Assembly: GCF_003966755.1 (NCBI RefSeq)
Contig: NZ_AP018005.1
Coordinates: 372,001-436,000, forward strand
From: Candidatus Rickettsiella viridis
GTDB taxonomy: Bacteria > Pseudomonadota > Gammaproteobacteria > Diplorickettsiales > Diplorickettsiaceae
DNA: 64,000 nucleotides
Reading direction: 5' to 3'
Under the pieces are notes generated by a model that was not told where the DNA came from, did no database searches, and was given only the letters and a program-made list of their open reading frames with translations. Shown piece after piece: positions 37,549 through 47,502 of this stretch (position 1 is its first letter; every line of letters begins with the position of its first letter). Position numbers and translations under genes: made by a program.

Positions 37549-38319
37549 ATGCGTGTTATTACTTTAAATTTAAATGGTATTCGTTCTGCCGCAAAAAAAG
37601 GATTTTTTGATTGGATGCAAACACAAAAAGCAGATGTGATTTGTTTACAAGAAACAAGAGCGCAAGAACATCAAGCCAGAGAAGCTGTTCAGCTACCGGG
37701 TTACTATGCTTATTTTTTTGATGCAGAAAAAAAAGGCTATAGCGGTGTTGCGATTTATAGCCGTAAGAAACCTGATAAAGTAATAACAGGCTTAGGTTGG
37801 GACTTAGCGGATAAAGAAGGGCGATATATTCAACTCGATTTTCCTCATTTAAGTGTCGCATCACTGTATATGCCCTCAGGTACCAGCGGAGAGATTCGCC
37901 AAGCGATGAAATTTCAGTTTCTGAGTGCATATGAAAAAATTTTAAAAAAACAAAGAAAACAAAAGCGTGAATATATTATCTGTGGGGATTGGAATATTGC
38001 ACATAAGACGATTGATTTAAAGAATTGGCGTGCGAATCAAAAACATTCTGGTTTTTTACCTGAAGAACGTGCGTGGCTTGATCAGGTGTTGGGTCCCTTG
38101 GGTTATGTGGATGCTTTTCGTGAGTTAAATCAATTACCTGATCAATATACGTGGTGGTCAAATCGTGGACGTGCTTGGGAAAAAAATGTCGGATGGCGCA
38201 TCGATTATCAAATCGTGAGTCCTGGGTTGAAAAATAAGATTAAGACTGTACAGATATACAAGGAGCAACGCTTCTCAGATCATGCGCCGTTACAGATTGA
38301 TTATGATCTGCCATATTAG
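37549..38319 (+). CDS. xthA: Exodeoxyribonuclease III (XthA/ExoA AP endonuclease)
   Basis: 256 residues of the endonuclease/exonuclease/phosphatase fold: ITLNLNGIRSA, VICLQETRA (metal Glu), YSGVAIYSR, ICGDWNIAH (Asp/Asn), and SDHAPLQIDY with the catalytic His at the C-terminus. It cleaves abasic sites in base excision repair, acting alongside MutY encoded in this window. The start codon directly abuts a large palindrome and no Shine-Dalgarno sequence is visible. Its last 80 bases overlap the convergent OTU-like gene. Confidence 0.94.
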   Translation: MRVITLNLNGIRSAAKKGFFDWMQTQKADVICLQETRAQEHQAREAVQLPGYYAYFFDAEKKGYSGVAIYSRKKPDKVITGLGWDLADKEGRYIQLDFPHLSVASLYMPSGTSGEIRQAMKFQFLSAYEKILKKQRKQKREYIICGDWNIAHKTIDLKNWRANQKHSGFLPEERAWLDQVLGPLGYVDAFRELNQLPDQYTWWSNRGRAWEKNVGWRIDYQIVSPGLKNKIKTVQIYKEQRFSDHAPLQIDYDLPY

Positions 38320-39646
38320 GCTTATTGGTTGGAATAGGAGTCATGTGTGTTTTTAAGGTAGCATGGTTTCTTGATAGGAAATCAACAATTTCAGCGTTTT
38401 GTAGAATAGCTGCCATAGCATCTTCCTCAGAATTATCCATAATTAATGGAGTTTTTAACAGTGATTTTTCAAAATCACGTAAGCGTAATTTATTTAACTG
38501 TTTATCCAATTGATCGCTAGTACCGCATTTTTCACGCCATGAATTGATGATTTGGGTACTATCTTGTGCTACCGTTTTTGCTTGTTCCTTTGCCTTTTTA
38601 AGCTCTTCGGTTTGATTAGGTGCGGCGTTAAAAATATCTTTGAGTGTTACAAGGAAATCAAAAACTTGCTTTAACCTGCTAGCAAGGCTATCTAAAGTAG
38701 TTTTAGCAAAAGCAAATGGTTTTTGTTTATCGCTTTTTACTGTTTGCATTAGCTCACCATTTAAATGCAGTAATTCTCTAGAAGTACGTCGAGTTCTTTC
38801 TGATGGATTTTTTTTGTCTTTTATATCAAATGATTTTTGTTTATCGTTTTTTACTGGGGGTGTTAATTTTTTATTTGAATGCAATAATTCTCGAGCAATA
38901 CGTGGTTGTTTAGTTATAGAAGGTAAAATAGTGGTTAATCCAAGTTTTTTCTTACTGGAAATCAGCCAGTGCCAATGTCCATTCTCAAACAGTAATGTAA
39001 CAACAGGCATTTTTTTTAACGGGGGAGTTTTCTCTGGTAAACTTTGTGCTAGAGATTCATGATGGTAATATTGGTCTGTATTAGGGTTTTTGCTTATTAA
39101 TTTAAGTTGAACACCAAAATGTTTTGCTAGAGGGCTGAGGATTTCTTGGCCTATCCATTCACCAGTTTTAAAGAGTTGTATATCCTCTTTAAATAAATTT
39201 TCTTGTATGCCTAGTTGCCTTGCACAAATTTCTTTATAGCTTTTAACACCTATATACCTTAGTCCTTGACCCAAGATTAAGTTAATAGCAGCAAGATCTT
39301 CACGAGTTAGTAGATGTTCAATCAAGGAATTTTTGAATTTAGAAAAAGTTAGATTGGATTGACAGATAAGTCGTATGAATTTATAAAGTTGTGTTTCTAG
39401 TTCATGTTTAAATTCGGATATATTATTTGATGCTAAATATAAAAATGCTACAACAATGTTTCTAAATTCATCAAATTTTTCTTTTTCTAAGATTAATTCA
39501 TTGCTAATGGTGCTATCAATAAGACCACAGGCAAAGGCATATAAGCCACAATTACCATCACCAAAGGGAGAAATTGGCCAATAAGTTTCTCCTTTATAGT
39601 TGAAAGGCTGAGTTTTTTTATAATGATGGGTGTCAGCAAAAGCCAT
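38240..39646 (-). CDS. OTU-like cysteine protease, candidate secreted effector
   Basis: 468 residues. Near residue 30 is SPFGDGNCGLYAFACGLI, matching the OTU catalytic block (D-G-N-C, Cys nucleophile). About 140 residues later GEWIGQEILSPLAKHFGVQLKLI matches the second OTU block, and VTLLFENGHWHWLIS holds the candidate catalytic His. This order fits an OTU-family deubiquitinase fold of about 230 residues. The rest is polar, with two imperfect copies of R-ELLH-N--L---VK-DKQK-F (residues about 260-310) and a probable coiled coil (LKKAKEQAKTVAQ). There is no signal peptide, as expected for a type IV secretion substrate. Ubiquitin is absent from bacteria, so a host target is likely. Function is inferred; the C-terminus overlaps xthA by 80 bases antisense. 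Confidence 0.7.
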   Translation of the reverse strand: MAFADTHHYKKTQPFNYKGETYWPISPFGDGNCGLYAFACGLIDSTISNELILEKEKFDEFRNIVVAFLYLASNNISEFKHELETQLYKFIRLICQSNLTFSKFKNSLIEHLLTREDLAAINLILGQGLRYIGVKSYKEICARQLGIQENLFKEDIQLFKTGEWIGQEILSPLAKHFGVQLKLISKNPNTDQYYHHESLAQSLPEKTPPLKKMPVVTLLFENGHWHWLISSKKKLGLTTILPSITKQPRIARELLHSNKKLTPPVKNDKQKSFDIKDKKNPSERTRRTSRELLHLNGELMQTVKSDKQKPFAFAKTTLDSLASRLKQVFDFLVTLKDIFNAAPNQTEELKKAKEQAKTVAQDSTQIINSWREKCGTSDQLDKQLNKLRLRDFEKSLLKTPLIMDNSEEDAMAAILQNAEIVDFLSRNHATLKTHMTPIPTNKPNMADHNQSVTAHDLRSVAPCISVQS

Positions 39647-39705
39647 AGAGGAATATCACCAAAATAGTAATAATAAATAAAATGTAGCAGTCATTTTTGC
39701 GGGAT

Positions 39706-40211
39706 TCAAGTTTTCAAATTTTTTTGAATAAAAATGATTAATTTTTTTAACGAAAATTCTACCGCAGCGTAGCGTATGATTAATCGATCGCCCTCAAAAT
39801 GTTGCTCGCAACTTTCACTCATAGCGTTTTTGTAGGCCCAAGCGAAGCATACGCTACCCACTGGATTTTTTTTGTTCCGCCATCAGGGCCTGCGATCCCT
39901 GTAATAGCTAAGCTGATATCAGCCGGGCTTTTTTTTAAAACACCTTTAGCCATTTCTTCGGCCGTTTCTTGACTGACAGCGCCGTAATGATTCAGTATTT
40001 TTTCTGAGACGCCGAGTAACTCTTGCTTGGATAGATTGGAGTAGCTAATAAAACCACGCTCAAACCATGCCGAAGAACCGGGTATGGCAGTAATGGTTTG
40101 TGCAAGTTGACCGCCGGTACAGGATTCAGCGGTTGCCAACTTAAGATGGTGTTGCTTGAGAAGCTTGCCCAATTGTTCAGACAAGGCATGCACTTGGGAA
40201 GTAGGGGGCAT
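39706..40211 (-). pseudogene. Nicotinamide-nucleotide amidase (CinA C-terminal/PncC family), frameshifted at an A-run
   Basis: From ATG 40211 the frame reads LKLATAESCTGGQLAQTIT, GFISYSNLSKQELLGV and SLAITGIAGPDGGTKK, all typical of PncC, then runs out at 39819. Shifting one frame at the run of eight A (39866-39873 on the plus strand as T) restores NPVGSVCFAWAY and later FEGDRLIIRYAAVEFSLKKL, ending at 39706. Restored length is about 168 residues, the family norm. The enzyme deamidates NMN in pyridine nucleotide recycling. The frameshift may be a real lesion, a slippage site that still makes some full protein, or a sequencing error in a homopolymer. Confidence 0.85.
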
Positions 40212-40333
40212 GGGGATCTCCTTATATAGATAACAGGTAGGAAGATGAACAATGAAAATTTTATTGTAAGTCAGCTTCTTTTACGGCAACATAGCGGCTT
40301 GCTTGTTGCTTATAGAATTATTTTAGGTTAATT

Positions 40334-40585
40334 ATGGCTAAAGAAGATCAAATTGTGATGGAAGGTACGGTGATTGAGACCTTACCCAATACCTTGTTTC
40401 GAGTACAATTGGAAAATGGACATGTTATAAATGCCCATATTTCAGGGCGTATGCGTAAAAGTTATATCCGAGTTTTAACGGGAGATAAGGTCAAGGTAGA
40501 GATGACACCTTATGACCTTAGCAAAGGGCGTATTATATTTCGAGGCAAAGGGTCTGATATGGATAAATCTAAGCCTGTCCAATAG
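40334..40585 (+). CDS. infA: Translation initiation factor IF-1
   Basis: 83 residues, slightly longer than the usual 72. S1/OB fold with [55 protein letters not shown] and LSKGRIIFR. The extra C-terminal residues ([13 protein letters not shown]) overlap the 3' end of clpA by 17 bases. It binds the 30S A site with IF-2 and IF-3. Confidence 0.96.
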   Translation: MAKEDQIVMEGTVIETLPNTLFRVQLENGHVINAHISGRMRKSYIRVLTGDKVKVEMTPYDLSKGRIIFRGKGSDMDKSKPVQ

Positions 40586-42884
40586 GTGCTTGGGATAATT
40601 GTTGTGGTGGTAGAGCCACCGCTATTACGCCTTTTTCATGAATGATCAATTGTAAATCATCATTTGAACTGGTTAAGATGAGTTGCCCACCGTGAACTAA
40701 ACGACCAAACAGTAATTCATCAGCAATCGGTTTTTTAATTTTTTCTTGTATTAAGCGTGCCATGGGCCGTGCGCCCATTGCTTTATCATAACCATTTTTG
40801 GCAAGCCAGATTCGTGCGGCTTTGTCTACGCATAGGCGTACATGTTTTTTTTCTAGCTGTGCTTCTAATTCTGATAAGTATTTATCAACTACCTGGGAGA
40901 CGATTTCAGGACTTAGATAATTAAAATAGATGGTCGCATCTAAACGATTACGAAACTCAGGGGAGAATACACGTTTTATTGCCTCTGGATTTTCGCCCGC
41001 TTGGCTTGATTCGGCAGCAAATCCAATGGTTTGTCGACTCCAGTGTTCAGCACCCGCATTACTTGTCATGACTAATACCACGTGACTGAAATCTGTTTTT
41101 CTGCCATTCGTGTCTGTTAAGCTGCCGTGATCCATGACTTGTAATAATAAGTTAAAAATATCGGGATGCGCTTTTTCAATTTCATCTAATAATAAAACAG
41201 CATGCGGATGTTTAGTCACGGCTTCGGTTAATAATCCACCTTGGTCGTAACCCACATAACCAGGAGGTGCACCGATTAAGCGAGAGACACTATGTCGTTC
41301 CATATATTCTGACATATCAAAGCGGAGTAATTCTATACCCATCAGTTCGGCTAATTGACGCGTGATCTCGGTTTTACCAACACCTGTAGGACCGGCAAAT
41401 AGAAAGGACGCGATGGTTTTGTTGGTTTCTCTTAAACCCGAGCGTGTCAATTTCATGGCAGCACAGAGATTTTCTATCGCCAATGATTGACCAAAGACAC
41501 GATGCTTTAATTTTTCCTCTAAGTGGCGTAAGCGATTTTTATCAGAAGCTGATACATTTCGCGTAGGGATACGAACCATTTTGGCTACAATGGCTTCAAT
41601 TTCATGAATGCCAATAAAAGGTTTCTTTTTATGTGCAGGTCGTAAAGCTTGATAAGCACCTGCTTCGTCTACGATATCAATCGCTTTGTCGGGTAAGAAA
41701 CGATCAGGTAAGTAACGTGCAGCAAGTTCTACGCTGGCACGTAAGGCATTCATACGGTATTTAACTTGATGGTGAGCTTCTAGTCGTTCACGTAAACCAC
41801 GTAAAATAGCGAGCGTTTCTTCTACATTAGGTTCTGGCACATCTATTTTTTGGAATCGTCTTGCTAAAGCGCGATCTTTCTCAAAAATGCTGCGGTATTC
41901 TTGATAAGTGGTTGCCCCGATACATTTTAGTTCGCCGGTTGTTAGCAAAGGTTTAATTAAATTAGAAGCATCCATGACACCACCGGATGCGGCACCAGCA
42001 CCAATGACGACATGAATTTCATCAATGAATAATACGGATTGGGGTTCTTGTTTCAGTTGTGCAAGCAACGCTTTAAATCGTTTTTCAAAGTCACCGCGAT
42101 ATTTAGTGCCCGCTAATAAACTACCTAAATCAAGTGAATAAATAGTACTATGTGCAAGCACCGCAGGGACTTCTTTTTTAACAATGGCTTGAGCAAGTCC
42201 TTCAACAATCGCTGTTTTACCTACTCCTGCCTCGCCTACTAATAAAGGATTGTTTTTTCGTCGTCGGCAAAGAATTTGAATAACGCGTGCTAATTCCTCT
42301 TTTCGGCCAATAAGCGGATCAATTTTTCCCTGTCGTGCTTTACTGTTGAGATTAATAGCATAGAGCTCTAATGGACTGTTTCCAGGTCCCTCGATAGTGA
42401 CTTCTTCTTCAGTTACAAACTGGCTTAGTTTAGCATCCGTGTTTTCTTGCAATTTAGGAAGGCCTTGCGAGATATAATTAGATAAATCGGATCGGGTTAC
42501 GTTTTCACGGCGTAAGAAGTAAATCGCTTGACTATCTTGTTCGCCAAAGATAGCAGCGAGTATGTTAACACCGTTTACTTCTGTTTTTCCGCTGGATTGA
42601 ACTTGAAAAATGGCGCGCTGTAATACACGTTGAAAACCTAGCGTAGGTTGTATATCTAGATTAGCATCGGTAGCAGGAAATAAAGGCGTTGTCGCCGCAA
42701 TAAAATTATTTAATTCATTTTTAAGCCGATTTAAATTAGCGCCACACGCTTTAAGTGCCGCGGTAGCAGATGGCTCTTCTAATAGTGCGAGTAATAGGTG
42801 TTCAACGGTCAAATATTCATAACGCTTTTCGCGCGCTTGCTTAAATATAGAATTTAAGCTCATTTCAAGTTCTTTGCTAAACAT
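40569..42884 (-). CDS. clpA: ATP-dependent Clp protease ATP-binding subunit ClpA
   Basis: 771 residues. Two N-terminal Clp repeats ([16 protein letters not shown]), first AAA+ module with [27 protein letters not shown], and second with [13 protein letters not shown] and [14 protein letters not shown]; a QTIGF tripeptide-type loop near residue 620 fits ClpP docking. It unfolds substrates for ClpP. A strong ribosome-binding site (GGAGGG) precedes ATG 42884. The adaptor gene clpS, which normally sits beside clpA, is not in this window. Confidence 0.95.
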   Translation of the reverse strand: MFSKELEMSLNSIFKQAREKRYEYLTVEHLLLALLEEPSATAALKACGANLNRLKNELNNFIAATTPLFPATDANLDIQPTLGFQRVLQRAIFQVQSSGKTEVNGVNILAAIFGEQDSQAIYFLRRENVTRSDLSNYISQGLPKLQENTDAKLSQFVTEEEVTIEGPGNSPLELYAINLNSKARQGKIDPLIGRKEELARVIQILCRRRKNNPLLVGEAGVGKTAIVEGLAQAIVKKEVPAVLAHSTIYSLDLGSLLAGTKYRGDFEKRFKALLAQLKQEPQSVLFIDEIHVVIGAGAASGGVMDASNLIKPLLTTGELKCIGATTYQEYRSIFEKDRALARRFQKIDVPEPNVEETLAILRGLRERLEAHHQVKYRMNALRASVELAARYLPDRFLPDKAIDIVDEAGAYQALRPAHKKKPFIGIHEIEAIVAKMVRIPTRNVSASDKNRLRHLEEKLKHRVFGQSLAIENLCAAMKLTRSGLRETNKTIASFLFAGPTGVGKTEITRQLAELMGIELLRFDMSEYMERHSVSRLIGAPPGYVGYDQGGLLTEAVTKHPHAVLLLDEIEKAHPDIFNLLLQVMDHGSLTDTNGRKTDFSHVVLVMTSNAGAEHWSRQTIGFAAESSQAGENPEAIKRVFSPEFRNRLDATIYFNYLSPEIVSQVVDKYLSELEAQLEKKHVRLCVDKAARIWLAKNGYDKAMGARPMARLIQEKIKKPIADELLFGRLVHGGQLILTSSNDDLQLIIHEKGVIAVALPPQQLSQAPIGQA

Positions 42885-43090
42885 GGTGCCCTCCTTCTCT
42901 CAAACAGGTAAAAAGATCCGTGTTTTCTCGTATAGAAACGATTTCCACTGTTATTTATCAGTTAGGTAGTCCATGTTAAAAAAATAATATTCCCTTTGTT
43001 TTTAGCCTAGCCGAAATTTAGGGATTTGCGAGTTTTGCTGTTTTAAAATAGAGCAGTTTTGTAAACCCCATCACGGGGCTATTAGGAAGG

Positions 43091-43126
43091 CACTTTTGAA
43101 GAGACGGATAGGCCTCTTCAAAAGTG
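43091..43126. terminator. 13-bp hairpin after icd
   Basis: CACTTTTGAAGAG and CTCTTCAAAAGTG pair perfectly around a 10-base loop, 25 bases past the icd stop on the minus strand. There is no long T-run. A small CCCC/GGGG hairpin lies just beyond. Confidence 0.55.
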
Positions 43127-43150
43127 TAATGGGCATTTTAATGTTTATAC

Positions 43151-44437
43151 TTAGCTAAGGCTAGCAAACGAATGCTTAGAAGACATATGTTTGATCATAG
43201 ATTGACCAAAAACAGAACAGCTAACTTCTTGAGCATCTTTCATGAGACGTGCAAAGTCATACGTCACCGTTTTCGCTTGAATAGCACCTTCCATGCCCGT
43301 AATAATTAAATCAGCGGCTTCGTTCCATCCTATATGTCGTAGCATCATTTCAGCGGAAAGGATAAGTGAGCCTGGATTGACTTTATTTTGACCGGCATAT
43401 TTAGGGGCCGTGCCGTGGGTTGCTTCAAACATCGCTACTTTATCGCTGAGATTGGCACCTGGGGCAATGCCGATGCCACCTACTTGTGCGGCTAAGGCAT
43501 CCGAGATGTAGTCACCATTGAGGTTAAGTGTAGCAATGACGCTATATTCATCAGGACGTAATAAGATTTGTTGTAAAAAAGCATCAGCAATAAAGTCTTT
43601 GATGATAATATTTTGACCCGTTAGTGGGTTTTTTAAGCGCATCCAAGGTCCGCCATCCAAGAGTTCGGCAGCAAACTGTTCTTTGGCCACGGCATAACCC
43701 CAGTCTTTAAAGGCACCCTCAGTAAATTTCATAATATTACCTTTATGTACCAAGCACACAGAGGGTAGATTATGCTGAATAGCGTATTGAATGGCGCGTT
43801 TTACTAAACGTTGTGTACCTTCTCTAGAGACTGGCTTAACACCAATGCCACAGTGTTCAGGGAAACGAATTTTTTTTACATTCATTTCGTTTCGTAAAAA
43901 TTGAATGATTTTCTTAGCCTCTGGGCTATCGGCTTCCCATTCTATGCCCGCATAAATGTCTTCAGAGTTTTCACGAAAAATAACCATGTTGTTTTTTTCA
44001 GGTTCGCGCATGGGGCTAGGAACGCCCTTAAAGTAACGAACCGGACGTAGACAAACATACAGGTCGAGCTGTTGACGTAAAGCAACATTGAGAGAGCGAA
44101 TACCGCCGCCTACCGGGGTTGTTAGGGGGCCTTTAATCGAGACAACATATTCTTGAAGCGCGCTTAATGTTTCTTCGGGCAGCCAACTATCTTTTCCATA
44201 AACGCGAGTGGATTTTTCTCCGGCATAAACTTCCATCCATGCAATGCGACGTTCATCGCCATAGGCTTTTTCTACGGCAGCATCGACCACGTTTTTCATG
44301 ACAGGGGTAATATCAATGCCGATTCCGTCGCCCTCAATAAAAGGAATGATGGGTTGGTCAGGGACATTAAGGGAAAAATCGGAATTAACGCTAATTTTTT
44401 CTCCCTGATTCGGGATTTTAATGTGTTGGTATGCCAT
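43151..44437 (-). CDS. icd: NADP-dependent isocitrate dehydrogenase
   Basis: 428 residues from ATG 44437 ([15 protein letters not shown]); an upstream TTG at 44473 would add 12 residues. Motifs of prokaryotic Icd: [33 protein letters not shown] (regulatory serine region), [23 protein letters not shown], and [25 protein letters not shown]. It oxidises isocitrate to 2-oxoglutarate in the TCA cycle. E. coli Icd is 416 residues. It appears monocistronic. Confidence 0.95.
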   Translation of the reverse strand: MAYQHIKIPNQGEKISVNSDFSLNVPDQPIIPFIEGDGIGIDITPVMKNVVDAAVEKAYGDERRIAWMEVYAGEKSTRVYGKDSWLPEETLSALQEYVVSIKGPLTTPVGGGIRSLNVALRQQLDLYVCLRPVRYFKGVPSPMREPEKNNMVIFRENSEDIYAGIEWEADSPEAKKIIQFLRNEMNVKKIRFPEHCGIGVKPVSREGTQRLVKRAIQYAIQHNLPSVCLVHKGNIMKFTEGAFKDWGYAVAKEQFAAELLDGGPWMRLKNPLTGQNIIIKDFIADAFLQQILLRPDEYSVIATLNLNGDYISDALAAQVGGIGIAPGANLSDKVAMFEATHGTAPKYAGQNKVNPGSLILSAEMMLRHIGWNEAADLIITGMEGAIQAKTVTYDFARLMKDAQEVSCSVFGQSMIKHMSSKHSFASLS

Positions 44438-44554
44438 GGAGAATGCTCGGTTAGTTGTTGAAATAAGAGTCAATAATAAATCTTGCGTGTTATTTTACAG
44501 GATTTTGTGGAAGGGGGCGAGTTTAGATATTGAAGTAGAAGATCACGGCTATCC

Positions 44555-45073
44555 ATGTTTAAGGAAATATTAATATTTAAAACCTATACTTCGAGCAAGA
44601 AGTATCAAATAAATCCAATAATAAAAATGCTAACTAACAATCGTTCTAAGCAGCTAGAAATTTTATCAACTAAGCTAGATGCTTGTGATTTAAAGCAACT
44701 TGAAGAAGATTCACCTATTATACAAAATGAACAAATCAATGATTTTATGCTTAACTTGAAGGAACCAAAGGGCTTAGTGATACTTTTAACTGCCTTTTCC
44801 GGAAGGCGTGGCTTACAAGAAAAGTTAATACTAATTTTGGATGAAAAAAAGTTACTTACAGGGCTTGTTAAAGGCCATAAAGGACAGATTATAGAGTTGT
44901 TAGAGGATCCCATTATTCAGGAAATAGTCGAAAAAAAAACCCAAGGCGGCGTATTTCGCACAAGGATTTTTTGTGATTTTCTTACGTCTTTACGGTCTAG
45001 TCCTTATAACCGTTTGATAGATAATGATTCACACGCTTCTAGCCTACAAACCCCTTCAAAAGGTTTTATGTAA
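44555..45073 (+). CDS. Hypothetical small protein
   Basis: 172 residues from ATG 44555; an alternative ATG lies at 44627. No clear ribosome-binding site precedes either. There is no signal peptide or membrane helix. The middle is hydrophobic-helical (KGLVILLTAFSGRRGLQEKLILILDEKK), and the C-terminus is polar. I do not recognise the family. Codon composition resembles the neighbours. It is a single gene between icd and the M50 protease gene and could be a lineage-specific effector or an orphan gene; no direct evidence supports either. Confidence 0.55.
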   Translation: MFKEILIFKTYTSSKKYQINPIIKMLTNNRSKQLEILSTKLDACDLKQLEEDSPIIQNEQINDFMLNLKEPKGLVILLTAFSGRRGLQEKLILILDEKKLLTGLVKGHKGQIIELLEDPIIQEIVEKKTQGGVFRTRIFCDFLTSLRSSPYNRLIDNDSHASSLQTPSKGFM

Positions 45074-45140
45074 ATATTTTGTTTTAATTTAAAGTTTCCC
45101 CTTATTCTCGTATATACTTTAAGTTTTCGAGTGCAAAATA

Positions 45141-45776
45141 ATGGGTGATTTTTCTTTAGGGCAAAAAATAATTCTTTGGGTTATCCCACTCATTTTTGCT
45201 ATTACGGTGCATGAAACGGCACATGGTTGGATTGCCTCTAAATGTGGTGATCCTACCGCAAAACTATTAGGCCGTTTGACATTAAACCCCATCAAACACA
45301 TTGATCCTATCGGTACCATTGTTGTACCTGCTATTCTTTTCTTTTTAGGTGGTTTTATTTTTGGCTGGGCTAAGCCAGTTCCTATCACCTGGCGAAATTT
45401 AAAGAACCCTCGCCGTGATATGGCCCTCGTTGCGGCGGCAGGCCCCTTAGCTAACTTAGGCATGGCTTTTCTTTGGGTAGCGGTGGCTAAACTAGGCATA
45501 GGCTTGCATAGTGCCCCCTTTGCTTATATGGGCCAAATTGGTATATCGATCAATTTGGTATTAATGCTTTTGAATTTAATTCCTATTCCTCCGCTGGATG
45601 GAAGTCGGGTGGTGGCCAGTTTATTATCTCCGGCAATGGCCTATCGTTTTAACCAACTTGAAGTGTATGGTTTTTTGATTTTGGTATTATTATTGGCCAG
45701 TGGGCTGCTAGCACGGCTATTAGGTCCTATTCTTCAAGGGTTATTATCGGTTTTTTTTAGGATTTTTGGTCTTTAA
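45141..45776 (+). CDS. Site-2 protease family protein (peptidase M50, membrane)
   Basis: 211 residues with about five or six hydrophobic segments. The zinc motif HETAHGW (HExxH) is near residue 25 and the second-site motif NLIPIPPLDGSRV near residue 150, with the conserved Asp as third ligand. This is the small M50 subfamily without PDZ domains, related to YwhC rather than RseP. It cleaves membrane-embedded substrates; the target is unknown. It is followed closely by scpA, a pairing found in many gammaproteobacteria. Confidence 0.9.
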   Translation: MGDFSLGQKIILWVIPLIFAITVHETAHGWIASKCGDPTAKLLGRLTLNPIKHIDPIGTIVVPAILFFLGGFIFGWAKPVPITWRNLKNPRRDMALVAAAGPLANLGMAFLWVAVAKLGIGLHSAPFAYMGQIGISINLVLMLLNLIPIPPLDGSRVVASLLSPAMAYRFNQLEVYGFLILVLLLASGLLARLLGPILQGLLSVFFRIFGL

Positions 45777-45793
45777 GCATTACACTAGTCCTC

Positions 45794-46609
45794 ATGACAG
45801 AAGATACTCCCTCTACGACAGCGGTTTCGGCGCCGGTGGCGACCGTTCGAGGGCAACCCTTTGTCCAGCTCCCAAGCGATCTCTATATTCCTCCTCAGGC
45901 ATTAGAGATATTGTTAGAGACCTTTAGTGGGCCTTTAGATCTGTTGCTTTATCTCATCAAGAAGCAGAATTTTGATATTTTGGATATCCCTGTCGCCGAA
46001 GTGACGCGGCAGTATATGCACTATATAGAGCTGATGCAGGTGTTAGAGATTGAGCTTGCAACCGAATATTTGGTCATGGCCGCGGTATTAACTGAGATTA
46101 AATCTCGTTTATTATTGCCTAAGCCAGTGTTGCCACAATCGGCTGACGAAGCTGATCCACGCGCTGAATTGATTCGCCGTTTACAAGAGTATGAGCAGAT
46201 AAAACAAGCGGCGTATGAGCTTGATCAATTACCTAGACAGGGTCGTGATATTTTTTTAGCGATGGCGCAAGCAGAATTAGGCGCGCTTCCCCGCTGCGAT
46301 GATGAGACTCGGCCTCCGCTTGATTTAGAGGATTTAGTTGCGGCGCTACAGTCCGTTTTGACACGCGCCGCATTAACGACGCACCATGCGATTGCCCAAG
46401 AACCTTTGTCGATTCGAGAGCGGATGTCACAGATTCTGCATAGACTTTCTACCGAAAATCGTGTTGAATTTACGGGTTTTTTTACCCCAAATGAAGGGCG
46501 TATGGGCGTTGTTGTGACCTTTATAGCGCTTTTAGAATTATGGCGCCAAGCCTTGATTGAGCTGATACAAACAAAACCGTATGCGGAGATTGAAGTAAGA
46601 ACACGATGA
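45794..46609 (+). CDS. scpA: Segregation and condensation protein A
   Basis: 271 residues, kleisin family. The N-terminal block LETFSGPLDLLLYLIKKQNFDILDIPVAEVTRQYMHYI and ATEYLVMAAVLTEIKSRLLLPKP bind the SMC neck; the C-terminal winged helix (RMGVVVTFIALLELWRQALIELIQ) binds the SMC head. ScpA links SMC and ScpB in chromosome condensation. The expected partner scpB does not follow; instead an SDR gene overlaps by 4 bases. The N-terminus has a non-conserved polar stretch of about 30 residues. Confidence 0.93.
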   Translation: MTEDTPSTTAVSAPVATVRGQPFVQLPSDLYIPPQALEILLETFSGPLDLLLYLIKKQNFDILDIPVAEVTRQYMHYIELMQVLEIELATEYLVMAAVLTEIKSRLLLPKPVLPQSADEADPRAELIRRLQEYEQIKQAAYELDQLPRQGRDIFLAMAQAELGALPRCDDETRPPLDLEDLVAALQSVLTRAALTTHHAIAQEPLSIRERMSQILHRLSTENRVEFTGFFTPNEGRMGVVVTFIALLELWRQALIELIQTKPYAEIEVRTR

Positions 46610-47358
46610 GATTTCAAGATAAAACAATAATAATAACGGGTGGTTCTTCGGGAATAGGTGCAGCAACAGCGCAGCTATTTAGTCAAGAAGGTGCGACCGT
46701 GTATGTGCTCGATAAGAAAAATTTAGATTATCCGCGTAGTGAAAACATCGTGTATTTTGCCTGTGATGTTTCTAATCTGCAGCAGGTTAAACGTGCAATT
46801 GAAACTATCCAGGATAAATCGCCACAGATCGACTTTCTTTTTTGCAATGCCGGCGTTCATTTATTTGCAACGATTGAAGAAAGTAGTGTAGAAGCAATGA
46901 ATCACGTCATCACCAGCAATTTATTTGGCACGATTTATTGTTTGCAGCAGGTATTACCTATTATGCGCAAACAAAAATTTGGTTCTATTGTTTTAATGGC
47001 TTCTGATCAGGCTTTTATTGCCAAAGAGCAGTGTGCTATTTATGGCGCAAGCAAAGCAGCTATTGCACAATTAGCTAAAAGCACAGCATTGGATTACGCC
47101 ACTTATGGTATACGCGTTAATTGCGTTTGCCCGGGAACGATTGATACGCCCATGTATCAACGTGTGATTCAACAGTTCCAGGAAAAGACTCAGTTATCTG
47201 AACAGCGCATTAAAGCCGATGTGGCACAGCGATTACCTTTAAAACGTGTTGGAAGGCCCGAAGAGGTAGCGGATGTGGTGGGCTTTTTATGCAGTGATAC
47301 GGCTTCGTTTATGACAGGTGCTTTAGTCAATATTGATGGTGGTTATACGATTCAATAG
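46606..47358 (+). CDS. Short-chain dehydrogenase/reductase
   Basis: 250 residues of the classical SDR type: NAD(P)-binding TGGSSGIGAATAQLF, cofactor-contacting FCNAGVH, catalytic S before YGASKAAIAQLAKS (Y-x-x-x-K), NCVCPGTIDTPMY and GFLCSDTASFMTGALVNIDGGYTIQ. An Asp after the second strand (VYVLDKK) suggests NAD rather than NADP. The substrate cannot be read from sequence. It overlaps scpA by 4 bases and so is probably co-transcribed with it. Confidence 0.9.
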   Translation: MRFQDKTIIITGGSSGIGAATAQLFSQEGATVYVLDKKNLDYPRSENIVYFACDVSNLQQVKRAIETIQDKSPQIDFLFCNAGVHLFATIEESSVEAMNHVITSNLFGTIYCLQQVLPIMRKQKFGSIVLMASDQAFIAKEQCAIYGASKAAIAQLAKSTALDYATYGIRVNCVCPGTIDTPMYQRVIQQFQEKTQLSEQRIKADVAQRLPLKRVGRPEEVADVVGFLCSDTASFMTGALVNIDGGYTIQ

Positions 47359-47452
47359 ATAATGATTTTACAGTGTTTTCTTATTTTTATTATCTAATCG
47401 AGCGTACAACGACTGGTTTTAGGCTACTTTATCCTTAATATTAGTTTAATGT

Positions 47453-47502
47453 ACATAATATATGCTTGTTTTTAGTGAACTAAAAACAAGCATATATTAT
47501 GT
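47453..47502. promoter_or_regulatory. Perfect 24-bp-stem hairpin containing the start codon of the kinase-like gene
   Basis: Positions 47453-47476 are the exact inverse of 47479-47502, with a 2-base centre (GA). The right arm includes the ATG at 47499-47501. No Shine-Dalgarno sequence is visible upstream. As RNA it would hide the start codon; as DNA it is a 50-bp palindrome that could bind a dimeric regulator. It could also act as a terminator for the scpA-SDR transcript. Confidence 0.85.
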
